A DNA stretch of 61,309 nt from Robbsia betulipollinis (GCF_026624755.1 NZ_JAPMXC010000004.1:1-61309), one strand, 5' to 3'. Positions 35,052 to 45,794 are shown, numbered from the stretch's first letter. The notes: a model not told the origin generated them from the sequence alone. Program-made: numbers and translations.

Positions 35052-36059
35052 CTACTTTGCAGCGGCCACATAGGGCTTAAATCCATATCGCTCAAAAATG
35101 GAAAGCGCGGCGGGCGATTTGATGAAGTGCAACCACTGCTCGCCTGCCTGAGCGTGAGGAGCACCTTTCGCAACGGCTGCGGCATAAATTGCTGTCGTGT
35201 TTTGTTCGTCTGGAATATCGACGTGGCTGATGGGATGCCCTACTTGCTCCTGGAAAAGCGCCTCGGATTTCCAGGTCACACCCGCATCAACCTTATGTTG
35301 CATGATCCACAAAGGCGTTTGCCGATGGTGGATGTGCGTCAACTGCGTTGAGCCATCGTCTAGCTTCGTCTTATAAACCGCAGTTGAAAGCGCATCGCCT
35401 CCGGCCTTATTCAAAGACGCCTGAATCTGATGTGCCACGCCTTCGAACGCGGGATTTGGCATCGCAAGCTTTATATCGGCCTTTTGGAGGTCGGTGAGAC
35501 CAGTAATATTTTTCGGATTACCGGCAGCCACCATGATCGTCAGATTATTCGTGGCATACGGCGTGGCCGGTGCAACGAGGTTGCCAGCATCAATTTGCTT
35601 TTTGACCGCATTCAATCCCGCCAAATAGACATCAGGCTTAACCGTCCAAGTCATGTTGCCGACCGTGACCGTGCCGCCCGCCTCCATTTGCTTGACCAGC
35701 AGACCAGGAGGAATGGTTTCCCAATAAATATGGCCCTTGTACTGCGGGTATTGCTTTTCGAACTGGGCTACCAGCGGCGCCATGGCGAAGAAGTAATTGC
35801 CACCGACAAACAGCGACAGCGCTGGATGCTGCGGATCCCCATGAAAATCCGCCAGATTATCTGCGTCCGGCTCATCAAATCCCAGCCCTCGCTTCAGCGC
35901 ATCATTGTTTGCGCCGTGCTGCCAGGGAGGATAGACGCTGCTCGCAGCAGTTGGGGTGCCGACGTCTGCCGCTTCCACTGGCACGATGACGCTGCTCGCG
36001 ATGAATGCCACGAGCAGCGCCCCTACAACACGGGGGTATCTCAAAAATGACGTAGCCAT
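35052..36059 (-). CDS. Periplasmic anion/solute-binding protein
   Basis: A 335-residue exported protein with a signal peptide (VVGALLVAFIASSVIVPVEA). The mature part resembles ModA/sulfate-type binding proteins: LSLFVGGNYFFAMAPLVAQF, YWETIPPGLLVKQMEAGG, a hinge region with NNLTIMVAAGNPKNI and YAAAVAKGAPHAQAGEQWLH near the end. No ABC permease or ATPase is nearby, so it may deliver substrate to DoxDA or to a distant transporter. GAGG precedes the start. Ligand unknown; oxyanions such as thiosulfate or sulfate are plausible. Confidence 0.75.
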   Translation of the reverse strand: MATSFLRYPRVVGALLVAFIASSVIVPVEAADVGTPTAASSVYPPWQHGANNDALKRGLGFDEPDADNLADFHGDPQHPALSLFVGGNYFFAMAPLVAQFEKQYPQYKGHIYWETIPPGLLVKQMEAGGTVTVGNMTWTVKPDVYLAGLNAVKKQIDAGNLVAPATPYATNNLTIMVAAGNPKNITGLTDLQKADIKLAMPNPAFEGVAHQIQASLNKAGGDALSTAVYKTKLDDGSTQLTHIHHRQTPLWIMQHKVDAGVTWKSEALFQEQVGHPISHVDIPDEQNTTAIYAAAVAKGAPHAQAGEQWLHFIKSPAALSIFERYGFKPYVAAAK

Positions 36060-36108
36060 ATCGACCTCAATGCTGTGCGCTCATACACGCGCGATGAACG
36101 AGAAAAGC

Positions 36109-36663
36109 TTACAAAGGCATGAGGACATAACCACCGGACTCCAAGGTCGTCACGGTCGTCAATCCCGATAAGGCCAAGGTCACTTGTTTGTCGAGCCAGT
36201 CGTATTTGAAGTGATGCTCGGCCACCGCCTGTCCGCAGACAGACACATCGATGCCATGCGCTTTAAGTGCTGCAATCAACGGCAGATTTGGATTCGCAAC
36301 GCCGAATTTGGCCCGGTACTGAGTGTCGTTCAGTGCCAGCGGCGTGGCTGCACCATAGGCGACGGCAACGAACTTCAGGTGGTCAATCGGTACGCCCGAA
36401 GCAACATATAAATTGACCGTGCGCGCGACGTGATCGAGTCCAGGATTTACTGCAGAGGGCGTTTTGGCGCCTTGCGTTAGTGCAAACACAATTTTGTACT
36501 GCTTTTCTGCTTGAGGCTGATAGGCGGCTTTAGGCAGCGCGTGCATCTTCCCATAGCCTGCAATCGTCGGCGTGGTCCAAAAGCCCTCCGTGCTGGACTG
36601 TGCATGGCACGTCAGCGCGCTCAAGGACAAGGCTGCAGCGAGAAACATCGTACGTTTGTTCAT
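36109..36663 (-). CDS. Periplasmic DsrE-family protein
   Basis: A 184-residue protein with a signal peptide (MNKRTMFLAAALSLSALTCHA). The mature part has the DsrE-like fold: YKIVFALTQGAKTPSAVNPG, ARTVNLYVASGVPIDHLKFV and LKAHGIDVSVCGQAVAEH, with a single Cys in the position often used for sulfur binding in DsrE/TusD proteins. GGAG lies before the ATG. It lies 49 nt upstream of the binding-protein gene on the same strand, consistent with sulfur metabolism. Confidence 0.82.
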   Translation of the reverse strand: MNKRTMFLAAALSLSALTCHAQSSTEGFWTTPTIAGYGKMHALPKAAYQPQAEKQYKIVFALTQGAKTPSAVNPGLDHVARTVNLYVASGVPIDHLKFVAVAYGAATPLALNDTQYRAKFGVANPNLPLIAALKAHGIDVSVCGQAVAEHHFKYDWLDKQVTLALSGLTTVTTLESGGYVLMPL

Positions 36664-36859
36664 CCTGTTCTCCAGTGTTTAGATAGAATGCGCTTTTTTT
36701 TGGTATATGAAAAATATCAATTACCTATCATATTAATGCCTAAAAAGCATGCGAGAGGCGCTTGATCAAACGGGACTTTCTGCTCCGTTCGGCCGAACTG
36801 CTCGCTCGTCCTGAGAAAGCAAATCAAGGTTTGTCGCCCCCGCTTAATCGGCACAACGA

Positions 36860-37277
<418 letters not shown>

Positions 37278-37281
37278 TCGA

Positions 37282-38091
37282 TTAATGCTTGCTTTCAGCG
37301 CTGACCGTCCGCATTGTGGTTTTCGGCATTTTGGTCAGCCAGCCCCATCGGGAGAAAATAGCGGCGCCCTCAGGCGATTTTAGAAACGCGACAAATTGCG
37401 CCGATGCGGGGTTTTCTGCCCCGCGTTTTGTAATAGCAGCGCCTGTATCGCGGTACACGGCATAACGGGGCTCGATCGGCACAACGTCAGCCAGTGTCGG
37501 ATTCGAGACTTGCCAGATATTCCAGATCAGCCAAACATCGATATCCGTGTTCTCCGTCCATGTCTTGCGCGCTTCGGCGCTGTTGCCCGCGTAACCGACT
37601 ATATTTTTACGTAGCGCCGCGACTTTTTTGATGTCGCCAGTACGACCCGCGACGTCTTCCCAAACGCCATTTTGGCCCGCGCCATTCACAACCAAGATCT
37701 TGACACCGGGCTTAAAGAGATCCGCGAAGCGTTTGATGTGCTGCGGATTGCCAGGTCGCACCAACATGGCCATGGGTCGCAGATAAAGCGGCTCGGCCGA
37801 CTGGGGCGTCAGTTGATCTCCTAATGCATTGATGAAATCCGTCATCATTGTTTCAGAGCCGCTATAGATAACGTCAGCGTCGGTTTTTGCGTTTGCCAAC
37901 CACTGCCCCGTTGGACCGGCCGTCACCATGACAGGCGTACCCGTTTGCTTTTGGAATGCCGCCGCTGCTTCTTTCATCGCCGGGGCCGGGCCGCCGGGGC
38001 CGTAGACGTGGAGTACGGCCTGCGCATAAGCGCCGCTCGTCATTAAGACCAGCCCAGCGGCGGCGAGATATCGGGTGACTTGGTTCATCAT
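37282..38091 (-). CDS. AcfC-like periplasmic binding protein
   Basis: A 269-residue exported protein (signal peptide ending near SGAYAQA) of the accessory colonization factor AcfC family, related to sulfate/molybdate-binding proteins. It starts its mature part with VLHVYGPGGPAPAMKEAAAA and contains DVIYSGSETMMTDFINAL and KILVVNGAGQNGVWEDVAGR. The ligand is thought to be an oxyanion. It lies 25 nt downstream of the TDT exporter gene and is probably co-transcribed with it. Confidence 0.82.
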   Translation of the reverse strand: MMNQVTRYLAAAGLVLMTSGAYAQAVLHVYGPGGPAPAMKEAAAAFQKQTGTPVMVTAGPTGQWLANAKTDADVIYSGSETMMTDFINALGDQLTPQSAEPLYLRPMAMLVRPGNPQHIKRFADLFKPGVKILVVNGAGQNGVWEDVAGRTGDIKKVAALRKNIVGYAGNSAEARKTWTENTDIDVWLIWNIWQVSNPTLADVVPIEPRYAVYRDTGAAITKRGAENPASAQFVAFLKSPEGAAIFSRWGWLTKMPKTTMRTVSAESKH

Positions 38092-38116
38092 GTGCCTTCG
38101 TTTGGGTAAAACTGAA

Positions 38117-39280
38117 TTAATTTTTCTTTGCTGTCGCTAAGCAAGGCGCTTGAAACAGATGACCGCGCCACATGCCCACTAGCGTCTTACTGACAACGAG
38201 CAACCAAAAACAGAACAGCGCGACAGCAAGCACCATCCCGATTACGGCGAATGGGTAAAACTGGGTGAGGCGGAACAGCGTAAATGTCGCTGACGTATAG
38301 ACCCCGATTGGAAAGGTGAAACCCCACCAGCCCAGATTAAACGTCATCCCCTCACGCTGATAACGCAGCGTCAATATGACGGCAATGATGAGCCACCATA
38401 CGCCCACGCCCCACATCAGCAAGCCAGCGAACAAACCAATGTCGCGTGCCATGTCGGCATAGTGCGCCAAAGGCGTCCCAGCAAAAGCGAGCGGTGCAGC
38501 CTGGCCCAGCAGTAGCAGCCCAAGACTCCCTGTTCCGATGGGACCCAACGTCAGCCAAGATGAGGCTGCCATGTCCCGGTGCGGTAGCTTGTGCAGCGCC
38601 AAGCGCAAAAACACGATCGTCAATACCGAAAACGCGAGCGGAACGGAAATGGCCCAGAGCACGTACCCGGTACCAACCAATAATTGCGCAGCGCCCTGCG
38701 ACAAATGCGGTGCCAGCACCCCCGCACTGGATGCGGTCACTTCTGGTGCCACAATCGGCAACAGCCACACCGCCGTCATCTGATCGACCGAATGCTTTTG
38801 GCTCGTGAACATCCGATACGGCACCAAACAAGCAATGGACACCGCGAGAGCTGCGTCGAGCCACCACAGCACCTGCGCGACGTCGAGGACGGCGGGACCG
38901 AACAATCCCGGCCCAAAGTTCGTCAACCCATTGACGATCGGAATCAAGCCCATCGGAATGGCGCCTAGGAACATCGACTGAATCGGATGGTCCAGCATCG
39001 GACGTACGGTTTCGCTGAAGAAGAATAATCGCGATAAAAACAGCACCGAGAACGTCACGAAAAACAGACTGTCTACCATCCACAGTCCCTCTGCTACGTG
39101 AACCTGTCCCGGAAACTGAATTGGCAGCGCGAGCAGGATCAAATAAACGATGCCTGTGCCCATCGTCATCGCGAACCAATTTGGCGTGAACTGCCGGACA
39201 ATCTCGCGCCGCTGACCGACGGCGATGAAAGGCGAAAATCGGGATGTTGAAAGACTTTCTGGTGTTGGCTGCTTATTCAC
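38117..39280 (-). CDS. TDT-family (TehA/SSU1/SLAC1-like) exporter
   Basis: A ten-helix membrane protein of the tellurite-resistance/dicarboxylate transporter family, which includes yeast sulfite pump SSU1. It starts its transmembrane domain with NWFAMTMGTGIVYLILLALP. The GTG at 39280 (VNKQPTPESL) is preferred because GGGAGAGAAGAA lies just upstream; an ATG at 39307 is the alternative. It is divergent from a LysR regulator. With DoxDA and DsrE nearby, sulfite export is a reasonable guess; tellurite or dicarboxylates are other options. Confidence 0.82.
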   Translation of the reverse strand: MNKQPTPESLSTSRFSPFIAVGQRREIVRQFTPNWFAMTMGTGIVYLILLALPIQFPGQVHVAEGLWMVDSLFFVTFSVLFLSRLFFFSETVRPMLDHPIQSMFLGAIPMGLIPIVNGLTNFGPGLFGPAVLDVAQVLWWLDAALAVSIACLVPYRMFTSQKHSVDQMTAVWLLPIVAPEVTASSAGVLAPHLSQGAAQLLVGTGYVLWAISVPLAFSVLTIVFLRLALHKLPHRDMAASSWLTLGPIGTGSLGLLLLGQAAPLAFAGTPLAHYADMARDIGLFAGLLMWGVGVWWLIIAVILTLRYQREGMTFNLGWWGFTFPIGVYTSATFTLFRLTQFYPFAVIGMVLAVALFCFWLLVVSKTLVGMWRGHLFQAPCLATAKKN

Positions 39281-39343
39281 TTCTTCTCTCCCAGGAGCAG
39301 TTGGCACTGCTCGGTTTCCATAAAAGGAATCATAGTGCAGTTT

Positions 39344-39364
39344 TATGTATAATAAAAATACATA
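39344..39364. promoter_or_regulatory. LysR-type operator candidate
   Basis: TATGTAT (39344-39350) and ATACATA (39358-39364) form a perfect inverted repeat with a 7-nt AT centre, in the AT-rich gap between the divergent TDT exporter and lysR genes. LysR regulators bind interrupted dyads of this kind (T-N11-A core). Confidence 0.6.
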
Positions 39365-39392
39365 CTTGATATTTTATCGATACCTTTAAATT

Positions 39393-40298
39393 ATGAATTT
39401 TACCCACCTCGAAGCCTTCTTGTCGGTTGCTCGCGCTGGCTCTGTCAGCGGGGGTGCGGGAAGACTGAATGTCAGCCAACCTGCAGTAACGCGTGAAATC
39501 AAGGAATTAGAAGGCCGCATCGGTCTGATATTGTTTGATCGCCTGCCGCGCGGCGTTGCTTTGACGCAAGCAGGCCACGTACTGTTGACCTATGCCGAAC
39601 GCATCTTCGCGCTGGCAGATGCCGCCGAGTCCGAGTTGCGCGAACTAGCCGGTCTCACGGCAGGGCAATTGGCTGTCGGGGCAAGTGCGACGGTCGGCGT
39701 CTATTTGATACCAGACATGATTGCACGATTCAACGGAACGTATCCGCAGGTCAACATCGAGTTGAACGTCGTGAACACGGAGTTGGTGGAAGCGGGATTG
39801 ATGGCCCAGACCTATGCCTTGGGATTCATAGAGGGTCCCTACGATGCCAACATCTTCGATGCCGAGGAAATTGGGATAGATGAAATCGTCATCGTCGCCT
39901 CCCCTTCTCACCCAATGGCCGGTAAAAAAGTGGCGGCGACAACGTTACTAAACAAACAATTGATTTTGCGGGAGCCCGGGTCGGGTACGCGCGCAGCCGT
40001 GGAAGAGGCCTATTCTCGCGCGAATCTGACAATCGTCCCGGCCATGTCGATCAGTCATACGGAGGCAATCAAGCGCATGTTGCTGCGCGGTAAATCCTTA
40101 GCCTATCTTTCGCGCCTCAGCGTGGCCGACGAGCTGCGTCGCAAAGAATTGGCGACGGTAAAACTCATCGACTTTGACATCAAGCGATCATTACGAATGA
40201 TCTGGCTGAAAAATCGATCGTTCTCGCCGAGTACGGCCTCCTTCATCGCGTTGGTTCGGGAAGCACGTTTAACAGATCAAAAACTTACCTCTGAATAA
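39393..40298 (+). CDS. LysR-family transcriptional regulator
   Basis: A 301-residue LysR regulator. HTH at residues 1-60 (AFLSVARAGSVSGGAGRLNV, QPAVTREIKELEG) and a periplasmic-binding-like effector domain from about residue 90 (LAVGASATVGVYLIPDMIAR). It resembles CysL/CbbR-type regulators, which respond to sulfur or carbon status. It is divergent from the TDT exporter and probably controls the cluster from 39280 down to 33878. Effector unknown. Confidence 0.9.
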   Translation: MNFTHLEAFLSVARAGSVSGGAGRLNVSQPAVTREIKELEGRIGLILFDRLPRGVALTQAGHVLLTYAERIFALADAAESELRELAGLTAGQLAVGASATVGVYLIPDMIARFNGTYPQVNIELNVVNTELVEAGLMAQTYALGFIEGPYDANIFDAEEIGIDEIVIVASPSHPMAGKKVAATTLLNKQLILREPGSGTRAAVEEAYSRANLTIVPAMSISHTEAIKRMLLRGKSLAYLSRLSVADELRRKELATVKLIDFDIKRSLRMIWLKNRSFSPSTASFIALVREARLTDQKLTSE

Positions 40299-40319
40299 GT
40301 CAGTGGCCGAGGCATGAAG

Positions 40320-41174
40320 TCACGTCGCCGGCACGGGCCGTGTCGCCTTGAGCTGCCGATAGACTTCCTGGGACACTTTCAGCAACGTCGATCGATCCGT
40401 ACCGGCTGAGATGGCGTAGCCGAAATGGTCGTCTATCCAGTAGAACACGTTCACTGGACCGTCATTCCCAAAACGGAAGCCGACGTCTTTGTTACTGACA
40501 TCGCGCGTCACATACAGCGTCAAACGCGCTTTGTCTGCTGCTTGATACATAAACTGCGCGACGGGTCCCCGTTCGCCAGGCAATAATCGCCCCCCAATCA
40601 ATTCGTAGCCCAACCCGGCCAGCGAAGGCGGATGTATGGCTGTGCCCATGCGCTTCGTCAGCCACGTGACCAGCGCCTGCTCTTGATCCGCGCCAATTTC
40701 CACGGGGCGTCGGGCGTCGGGACTGTAGACCACATAAGCTACCGCCGCGCGCCGCGCAAAACCTTCCAGATCGGACGTATTCGCTGCCAGTATCTGATGC
40801 GGCGCCCCTCCACTGGCGAGTTGTAGGGAGTGGTTATCGACACTGCCCCGCGCAATCCACGCGCCGCTGCCACTGGCGAGGGCAATGATGAGCCCTGCCG
40901 CTATACCTCGCCAAGACCTTACCGTCGCGATAGGCGACGTCGGCAAACGCGTAGGCAACGGTTCCTCTAATACTGGATCAAGCCACGCGGCCATCAACCC
41001 GTTCTGCCGTTGCCAGGCCGCCACGCGCTGGCGTTCTGCAGGGTGCGAGGCAAGAAATTGCTCAACCTGCGCGTGGCGCGCGCCGCTAAGTTGACGATCC
41101 GCAAAGGCATGCAGTTCCGCCTCCAATACAGGAGCGCCCATCGAGCGATCGGGATTCGCTTGATCGTCAATCAT
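40320..41174 (-). CDS. Transmembrane anti-sigma factor
   Basis: A 284-residue protein. The N-terminal zinc-less anti-sigma domain (ELHAFADRQLSGARHAQVEQ, FLASHPAERQRVAAW) is followed by one membrane helix (IAAGLIIALASGSGAWIARG) and a periplasmic domain. It overlaps the upstream sigma gene by 4 nt, the normal arrangement of ECF pairs. It should hold the sigma factor inactive at the membrane until an envelope signal arrives. Confidence 0.88.
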   Translation of the reverse strand: MIDDQANPDRSMGAPVLEAELHAFADRQLSGARHAQVEQFLASHPAERQRVAAWQRQNGLMAAWLDPVLEEPLPTRLPTSPIATVRSWRGIAAGLIIALASGSGAWIARGSVDNHSLQLASGGAPHQILAANTSDLEGFARRAAVAYVVYSPDARRPVEIGADQEQALVTWLTKRMGTAIHPPSLAGLGYELIGGRLLPGERGPVAQFMYQAADKARLTLYVTRDVSNKDVGFRFGNDGPVNVFYWIDDHFGYAISAGTDRSTLLKVSQEVYRQLKATRPVPAT

Positions 41175-41698
41175 GATTTCACCAGTTGCATTCGGGCAGG
41201 AATGACCTCCTGCGCCTCCGGTCCCTGTAATGCCAGACGAAGACTTTCACGTCCGCGTGACAAGCGAGACATTACTGTGCCTAGCGGAATGTCCAAGACA
41301 CTGGAGGCCTCTTGATATGTCAGCCCCTCAACACCGATCAACAGCAGCACTTCCCGTTGTTCCATGGGTAAGCGTTGCAAAGCACCTTGCAAGTCACGGA
41401 TTTCAAGCTGATCGGTTTGCATCGCACGCTGCGGCCACTCCGGCAAGGAGTCACCCACATCCTGTTCCACACTCCTGCGCTGTGAGCGGGCCAGATCGAT
41501 AAAGCGGTTATGGAGAATGCCAAACATCCACGCACGGATATCACTGCGCCTTTGCCACAGTGAGAACTGCTTCCATGCTCGCTCCAGCGTGTCCTGCACA
41601 AGATCATCCGCTTGGTCACGATGGGACGTCAGTCCACGCGCGTAACGGCGCAGACTGGGTATACACGCAACGATGGCCGCTTCGTCCTGGGATCGCAT
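41171..41698 (-). CDS. ECF-family RNA polymerase sigma factor
   Basis: A 175-residue group 4 sigma factor. Region 2 has DQADDLVQDTLERAWKQFSL and DIRAWMFGILHNRFIDLARS; region 4 has LQRLPMEQREVLLLIGVEGL and TYQEASSVLDIPLGTVMSRL. It belongs to the EcfG/SigK-like low-molecular-weight class. It is translationally coupled to its anti-sigma gene. Its regulon may include the downstream-oriented COG4315 gene just upstream. Confidence 0.93.
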   Translation of the reverse strand: MRSQDEAAIVACIPSLRRYARGLTSHRDQADDLVQDTLERAWKQFSLWQRRSDIRAWMFGILHNRFIDLARSQRRSVEQDVGDSLPEWPQRAMQTDQLEIRDLQGALQRLPMEQREVLLLIGVEGLTYQEASSVLDIPLGTVMSRLSRGRESLRLALQGPEAQEVIPARMQLVKS

Positions 41699-41732
41699 GG
41701 TGCTCGCTGGGCAGTGAGATAACGGCGCTACT

Positions 41733-42113
41733 TTACTTGATTACGTGCCACACACCCTTGAAATTGTCACCGCTCATGTCACCCGCTTTCTTATCGTCGG
41801 CATATGTATAGACGGGTTTGCCTTTGAATGCCCATTGACTCGCACCATCGTCCCGCTTGATGACGGTGAAGTTACCTGCTTGTTTTGCCTCTGCCGTAGC
41901 TAAAGCGGGTGGCCAGAGCTTTGCGCATGGTCCGTTGCACTGACTTTTACCGCTGTCCACAGCGTCTTTGTCGAAAGTGTAGAGCGTCATGCCTCCACTA
42001 TCGACCAACATTCCCCCCGTCATCATAGGAGGCGATTCCGCGTATGCACTGGCGGCGCACAGCATGGTGCCGATGACGAGGGCCAGGGTTGATACCGAGC
42101 GAATTGGGTTCAT
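41733..42113 (-). CDS. Secreted COG4315-type protein (Yx[FWY]xxD repeats)
   Basis: A 126-residue exported protein with a signal peptide ending at AYA. It contains two repeats of the family motif, LYTFDKDAVDSGKSQCNGPC with AKLWPP, and VYTYADDKKAGDMSGDNFKG with VWHVIK. Such proteins are often encoded by ECF sigma operons and are of unknown function. It precedes the sigma gene on the same strand by 34 nt. Confidence 0.88.
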   Translation of the reverse strand: MNPIRSVSTLALVIGTMLCAASAYAESPPMMTGGMLVDSGGMTLYTFDKDAVDSGKSQCNGPCAKLWPPALATAEAKQAGNFTVIKRDDGASQWAFKGKPVYTYADDKKAGDMSGDNFKGVWHVIK

Positions 42114-42440
42114 GTCTATATCCTAATATCGAAAAAAGGGACCTTACCCATCGATAGACGAGGATGAGGGGTGGTTTATTCCCTGGGGTCGAAGTTATTT
42201 TTGATCGGTACCATGCCTCGCCCTGCAGCGCGACGTCGCTAAATATTACCTATCTGGGATAAGCCGTGATGTACGGCGCTCGTACCAAATGCGCCTCATC
42301 TAATCGGCGCGATACCCCATGAATCGCCCTGCCATGCTTTTTACGCATCCAAATCATAATAATAATGTCTTTTTGTTATTCATAAGATTCCTTTATCTTC
42401 GCTACATCGCAACGACTCTTCAACAGAAAAGCAAATCGTC
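42114..42440. other. Intergenic region, no gene recognised
   Basis: The gap between the divergent COG4315 and malate dehydrogenase genes. It should hold both promoters, but no element could be assigned with confidence. Confidence 0.5.
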
Positions 42441-43427
42441 ATGCAAAAACCTCCTATCAAAGTCGCCGTTTCCGGCGCCGCTGGCCAAATCTGTTATTCG
42501 CTTCTTTTCCGTATCGCGAATGGCGACTTGCTCGGCGCCGATCAACCTGTCATCTTGAGTTTGCTGGATCTACCTCAAGCCCAACAAGCCTTGAAGGGGG
42601 TTGTGATGGAGATCGAGGATTGCGCTTTTCCCCTGCTCACTGGCTTGACAATCAGCGATGACGCAATGACCGCATTTGCCGACGTGAAATATGCCATCTT
42701 GGTGGGATCGCGGCCGCGTAGTAAAGGCATGGAGCGAGCCGACCTGCTCATGGCCAACGCCGCCATCTTCACAACGCAAGGGCAGGCGCTAAACGCAGTG
42801 GCTAACCGTGATGTCAAAGTGCTAGTGGTGGGCAACCCGGCCAACACAAATGCCTACATTGCGATGAAGTCCGCGCCCGACCTGCCTGCTGAAAACTTCT
42901 CCTCGATGATTCGCCTGGACCATAACCGCTCGCTCTCACAATTATCCCAGCGCCTTTCTGTGCCCAGCCACGCGATTGAACAAATGGTTGTATGGGGCAA
43001 TCATTCGCCAACAATGTTCCCAGACATCCGATTCTGTACCAGTAACGGCGTGCCGATTCCAAGTTCCCCCGAGCTGTCCCAGTGGAATGAAGAGACCTTC
43101 ATACCTATCGTGGCACAACGTGGATCTGCGGTAATAGAAGCCCGAGGCCACTCATCCGCAGCCTCGGCCGCGAATGCCGCAATCGACCAGATGCGAGACT
43201 GGATAAGCGGGACCGATGGTCGATGGGTATCGATGGGCATCGCATCGGACGGCTCATATGGTATCCCAGAGGGTCTGATGTTTGGCGTACCCGTGAGATG
43301 CAGTGCGGGATCGTATCACCGTATCGAAAACTTGGAGATATCTCCTTTTGCGCTAGAAAAGATAGCGCTGTCGCTGCACGAACTCGTTGCTGAACGCGAT
43401 GCCATCGCGCACCTATTACCTGCATAA
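42441..43427 (+). CDS. mdh: Malate dehydrogenase (divergent copy)
   Basis: A 328-residue NAD-dependent malate dehydrogenase of the Burkholderia/cytosolic type. Key elements are [20 protein letters not shown] (nucleotide loop), [16 protein letters not shown] (substrate loop Arg), [24 protein letters not shown] and [11 protein letters not shown] (catalytic His). Many conserved positions deviate from the housekeeping enzyme, such as the loop [14 protein letters not shown], which suggests an accessory copy. It stands alone with its own upstream region. Confidence 0.9.
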   Translation: MQKPPIKVAVSGAAGQICYSLLFRIANGDLLGADQPVILSLLDLPQAQQALKGVVMEIEDCAFPLLTGLTISDDAMTAFADVKYAILVGSRPRSKGMERADLLMANAAIFTTQGQALNAVANRDVKVLVVGNPANTNAYIAMKSAPDLPAENFSSMIRLDHNRSLSQLSQRLSVPSHAIEQMVVWGNHSPTMFPDIRFCTSNGVPIPSSPELSQWNEETFIPIVAQRGSAVIEARGHSSAASAANAAIDQMRDWISGTDGRWVSMGIASDGSYGIPEGLMFGVPVRCSAGSYHRIENLEISPFALEKIALSLHELVAERDAIAHLLPA

Positions 43428-43533
43428 GCAATACTAGAGCACCCTGCCGCTACGCTATGGAAAACAGGTGTGTGAGTGTCGGCGTCAGCGTAATGCAGAC
43501 GGTAAGCCCCATCAATTACGAACTAAAATAACC

Positions 43534-44589
43534 ATGCCACTTTCCTTTCGAGTCTCACGTCTGTCTCTGGTGACGCTATTGGCGCTTGGTTGCGCTACGT
43601 CACCATTAGTGCATGCTGAAGCAACCGCGCCCGCCGCACAAACGGCCGCATCGGTCAACACGGCTCGGTGGACGTTCGACGGTGCTATCCACAATAATTC
43701 TTTAGCATTGAGCCCGGACGAGACGCTCGCCGTCGTGTCCTATAGTCAACGTCCCGACATCATTGTTTATGACGTGCGCGCTAAGCGGGTAAAAGCAGTA
43801 CTGCACGGGTACGTAACGCCGCGCAACATCGTATTTTCGCCGTCTGGCGATAGGATCTATATTTCCGACAGCAGTTTGGGAACCGTCACGATCATTGATG
43901 CGAAAAATCTGAAGACGATTCGTACATTACCCGTGGGTCCAGGTGCTTTCGGTACGATCCTCTCTAAAGATGGCAAGTCGCTTTACATCAATAACGAAGC
44001 GGCAAGCACCGTAACCCGCTATGACACGGGGGCGTTTCAACCCGAAGCGGTTATCACTGGTTTCGCACAGCCGCGGCAAGGGGTACGACTGAGCCCCGAT
44101 AATGGAACGCTTTATGTCACAAATTTCCTTGGCGACAAGATCACGATCGTCAACACCCAGACCAATAAGATCGACGGTGAGATTACCGGTTTCAAAATGC
44201 TCCGCGCCATTTCCGTCACAGCCGATGGCACGACGCTATTTGCGGCGAACAGCGGCACGAATTCCATCGCGGTGGTCGACATCCAAAATCGAAAAATTAC
44301 AAACACCATTCCTGTCGGAAAAGACCCTTACGGCGCAGCGCTGTCACCAGACGGAAAATTCATTTACGTCGGCAATCTGGGTGATAACTCAGTATCCGTC
44401 GTTTCGGTGGCAACGCAAAAAGTCGAAGCGACCATTACCGGGCTGAAAGAACCGCGCCAAGCCACTGTCTTTACGCACGATAACCGCTATGCTTATGTCC
44501 TGAACGAAGACCTGAGCATTGTAAAGATCGATCGGGACAACAACAGCATCGTCGAGACGCTGTCGCCGCCGACAGAGTTGAAATCATAA
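43534..44589 (+). CDS. Periplasmic YVTN/YncE-like beta-propeller protein
   Basis: A protein of about 351 residues with a signal peptide ([19 protein letters not shown]) and repeated blades such as DEKIYISD-like units: [80 protein letters not shown] and [20 protein letters not shown]. The ATG at 43534 is chosen as it starts the signal peptide. YncE-type propellers are secreted or periplasmic proteins of uncertain role. The Cys in LALGCATS could be lipidated. Confidence 0.85.
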   Translation: MPLSFRVSRLSLVTLLALGCATSPLVHAEATAPAAQTAASVNTARWTFDGAIHNNSLALSPDETLAVVSYSQRPDIIVYDVRAKRVKAVLHGYVTPRNIVFSPSGDRIYISDSSLGTVTIIDAKNLKTIRTLPVGPGAFGTILSKDGKSLYINNEAASTVTRYDTGAFQPEAVITGFAQPRQGVRLSPDNGTLYVTNFLGDKITIVNTQTNKIDGEITGFKMLRAISVTADGTTLFAANSGTNSIAVVDIQNRKITNTIPVGKDPYGAALSPDGKFIYVGNLGDNSVSVVSVATQKVEATITGLKEPRQATVFTHDNRYAYVLNEDLSIVKIDRDNNSIVETLSPPTELKS

Positions 44590-44599
44590 ATAGTGCTTG

Positions 44600-45300
44600 G
44601 CGTCTGATCGCTTGATCCTTGGAAACGCATCGCGTCCGGCAAACAGCGGCGCTGCCAAGCGTACGTTCGATTTCCACTAAGCGATTGTACTTCGCGAGCC
44701 GTTCGCCACGGGCGGGCGCGCAAAACTTGATCTGTCCCGTGTTTCCGCCCACACACAGATCGGCAATAAACGTGTCGTTGGTTTCACCGGATCGGTGCGA
44801 TACCAAGCAGGTGTACCCTGCCTGCGTGGCCATGGCCATGGTGTCCAACGTTTCGCTGACCGGGCCGATCTGATTCGGCTTGATCTATATGCTATTGCAG
44901 CAATGCTTTCGAATCCCCCGATCATGAAACCGCCGATTCGTCACGAATAAGTCATCGCCGACGATTTGCACCTCATCACCTAGAAGCGCGATGATTTTTG
45001 AAAAGCCCTCCCAATCACTGTCCGCCAAAGGGTCTTCAAGAGAAATAATAGGATAACGACTCGCCCAATCTTGCCAGAACGAAATCATCTCTTCCTGAGA
45101 TAAGTGCCGACCTTCGCGCGCAAGAGGATACGTACCGTTTGGTAAAAGAACTCGCGGCAGGGTCAAGGGCAATCCAGATGTCTTCGCCAAGCCGGAATCT
45201 AGCACTCTCGATTGAACTCTTGTATATCAGCCGCGTTCGACGCGGGTTTTCCGCCATTCATGACATTGAATGTTAGCGTTCGATAGTAATGTCGTATTCG
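44600..45300 (-). pseudogene. Enolase pseudogene
   Basis: Minus-strand translation gives LTFNVMNGGKPA, then [72 protein letters not shown] and [19 protein letters not shown] frameshift lies near 45140. A single in-frame TAG at 44885-44887 replaces the Leu of the ILIKPNQIG motif. The first third of the gene is missing. It differs clearly from the intact enolase at 30122, so it is not a recent copy. Confidence 0.88.
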
Positions 45301-45790
45301 TACAAGGAGCCCCAACAGCTGCAGGTGTGACATTTAACTCGGCCACAGCTGCGAAAACACCTTGGTGGCGCGCGCTCGCCTCGAAGGCTCCTAGGGCCTA
45401 CAGGTGAACAGGAGACTCCTTCTCATTCATATTTTCCCCGTTCTAGGCAACTTAACTGATTTGTTGACGCTTAATAGAAAGATGGGAATACTATCGACCT
45501 TACCAGATGAAATACACCGCTTTTTTATCCGGTCGTGATATTCCTAATTGTGTCGTGAGTGCAATACTTTTGGACAGAGACAATAACAAACAGGTTTTAT
45601 AAATAGGTCATTCAAGGTATCCCTGCCCGGGGGCTGCGACCTTAGTTACAAATCCAAGTGCTATGACCATTAGTATTCCTATACGTATAACGTCCCGTTA
45701 AAGGCCCTCGTTTTCACAAGATCCACTGTCAGGGCGTGGTCGCATTCGAATATTTACCGGCAAATTGACTTCGTCACTCGAACGTCTCAA
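45301..45790. other. Intergenic region without recognised gene
   Basis: About 490 bp of mostly AT-rich sequence between two pseudogenes. The first ~60 bp may still belong to the decayed enolase. No RNA gene or repeat was recognised. Confidence 0.5.
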
Positions 45791-45794
45791 GATC

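Noticed and set aside
36109-36663. Dissimilatory sulfite reductase (Dsr) pathway.
   Set aside because: The DsrE-like protein has a signal peptide and no other dsr genes are present, so it is not part of a cytoplasmic Dsr system.
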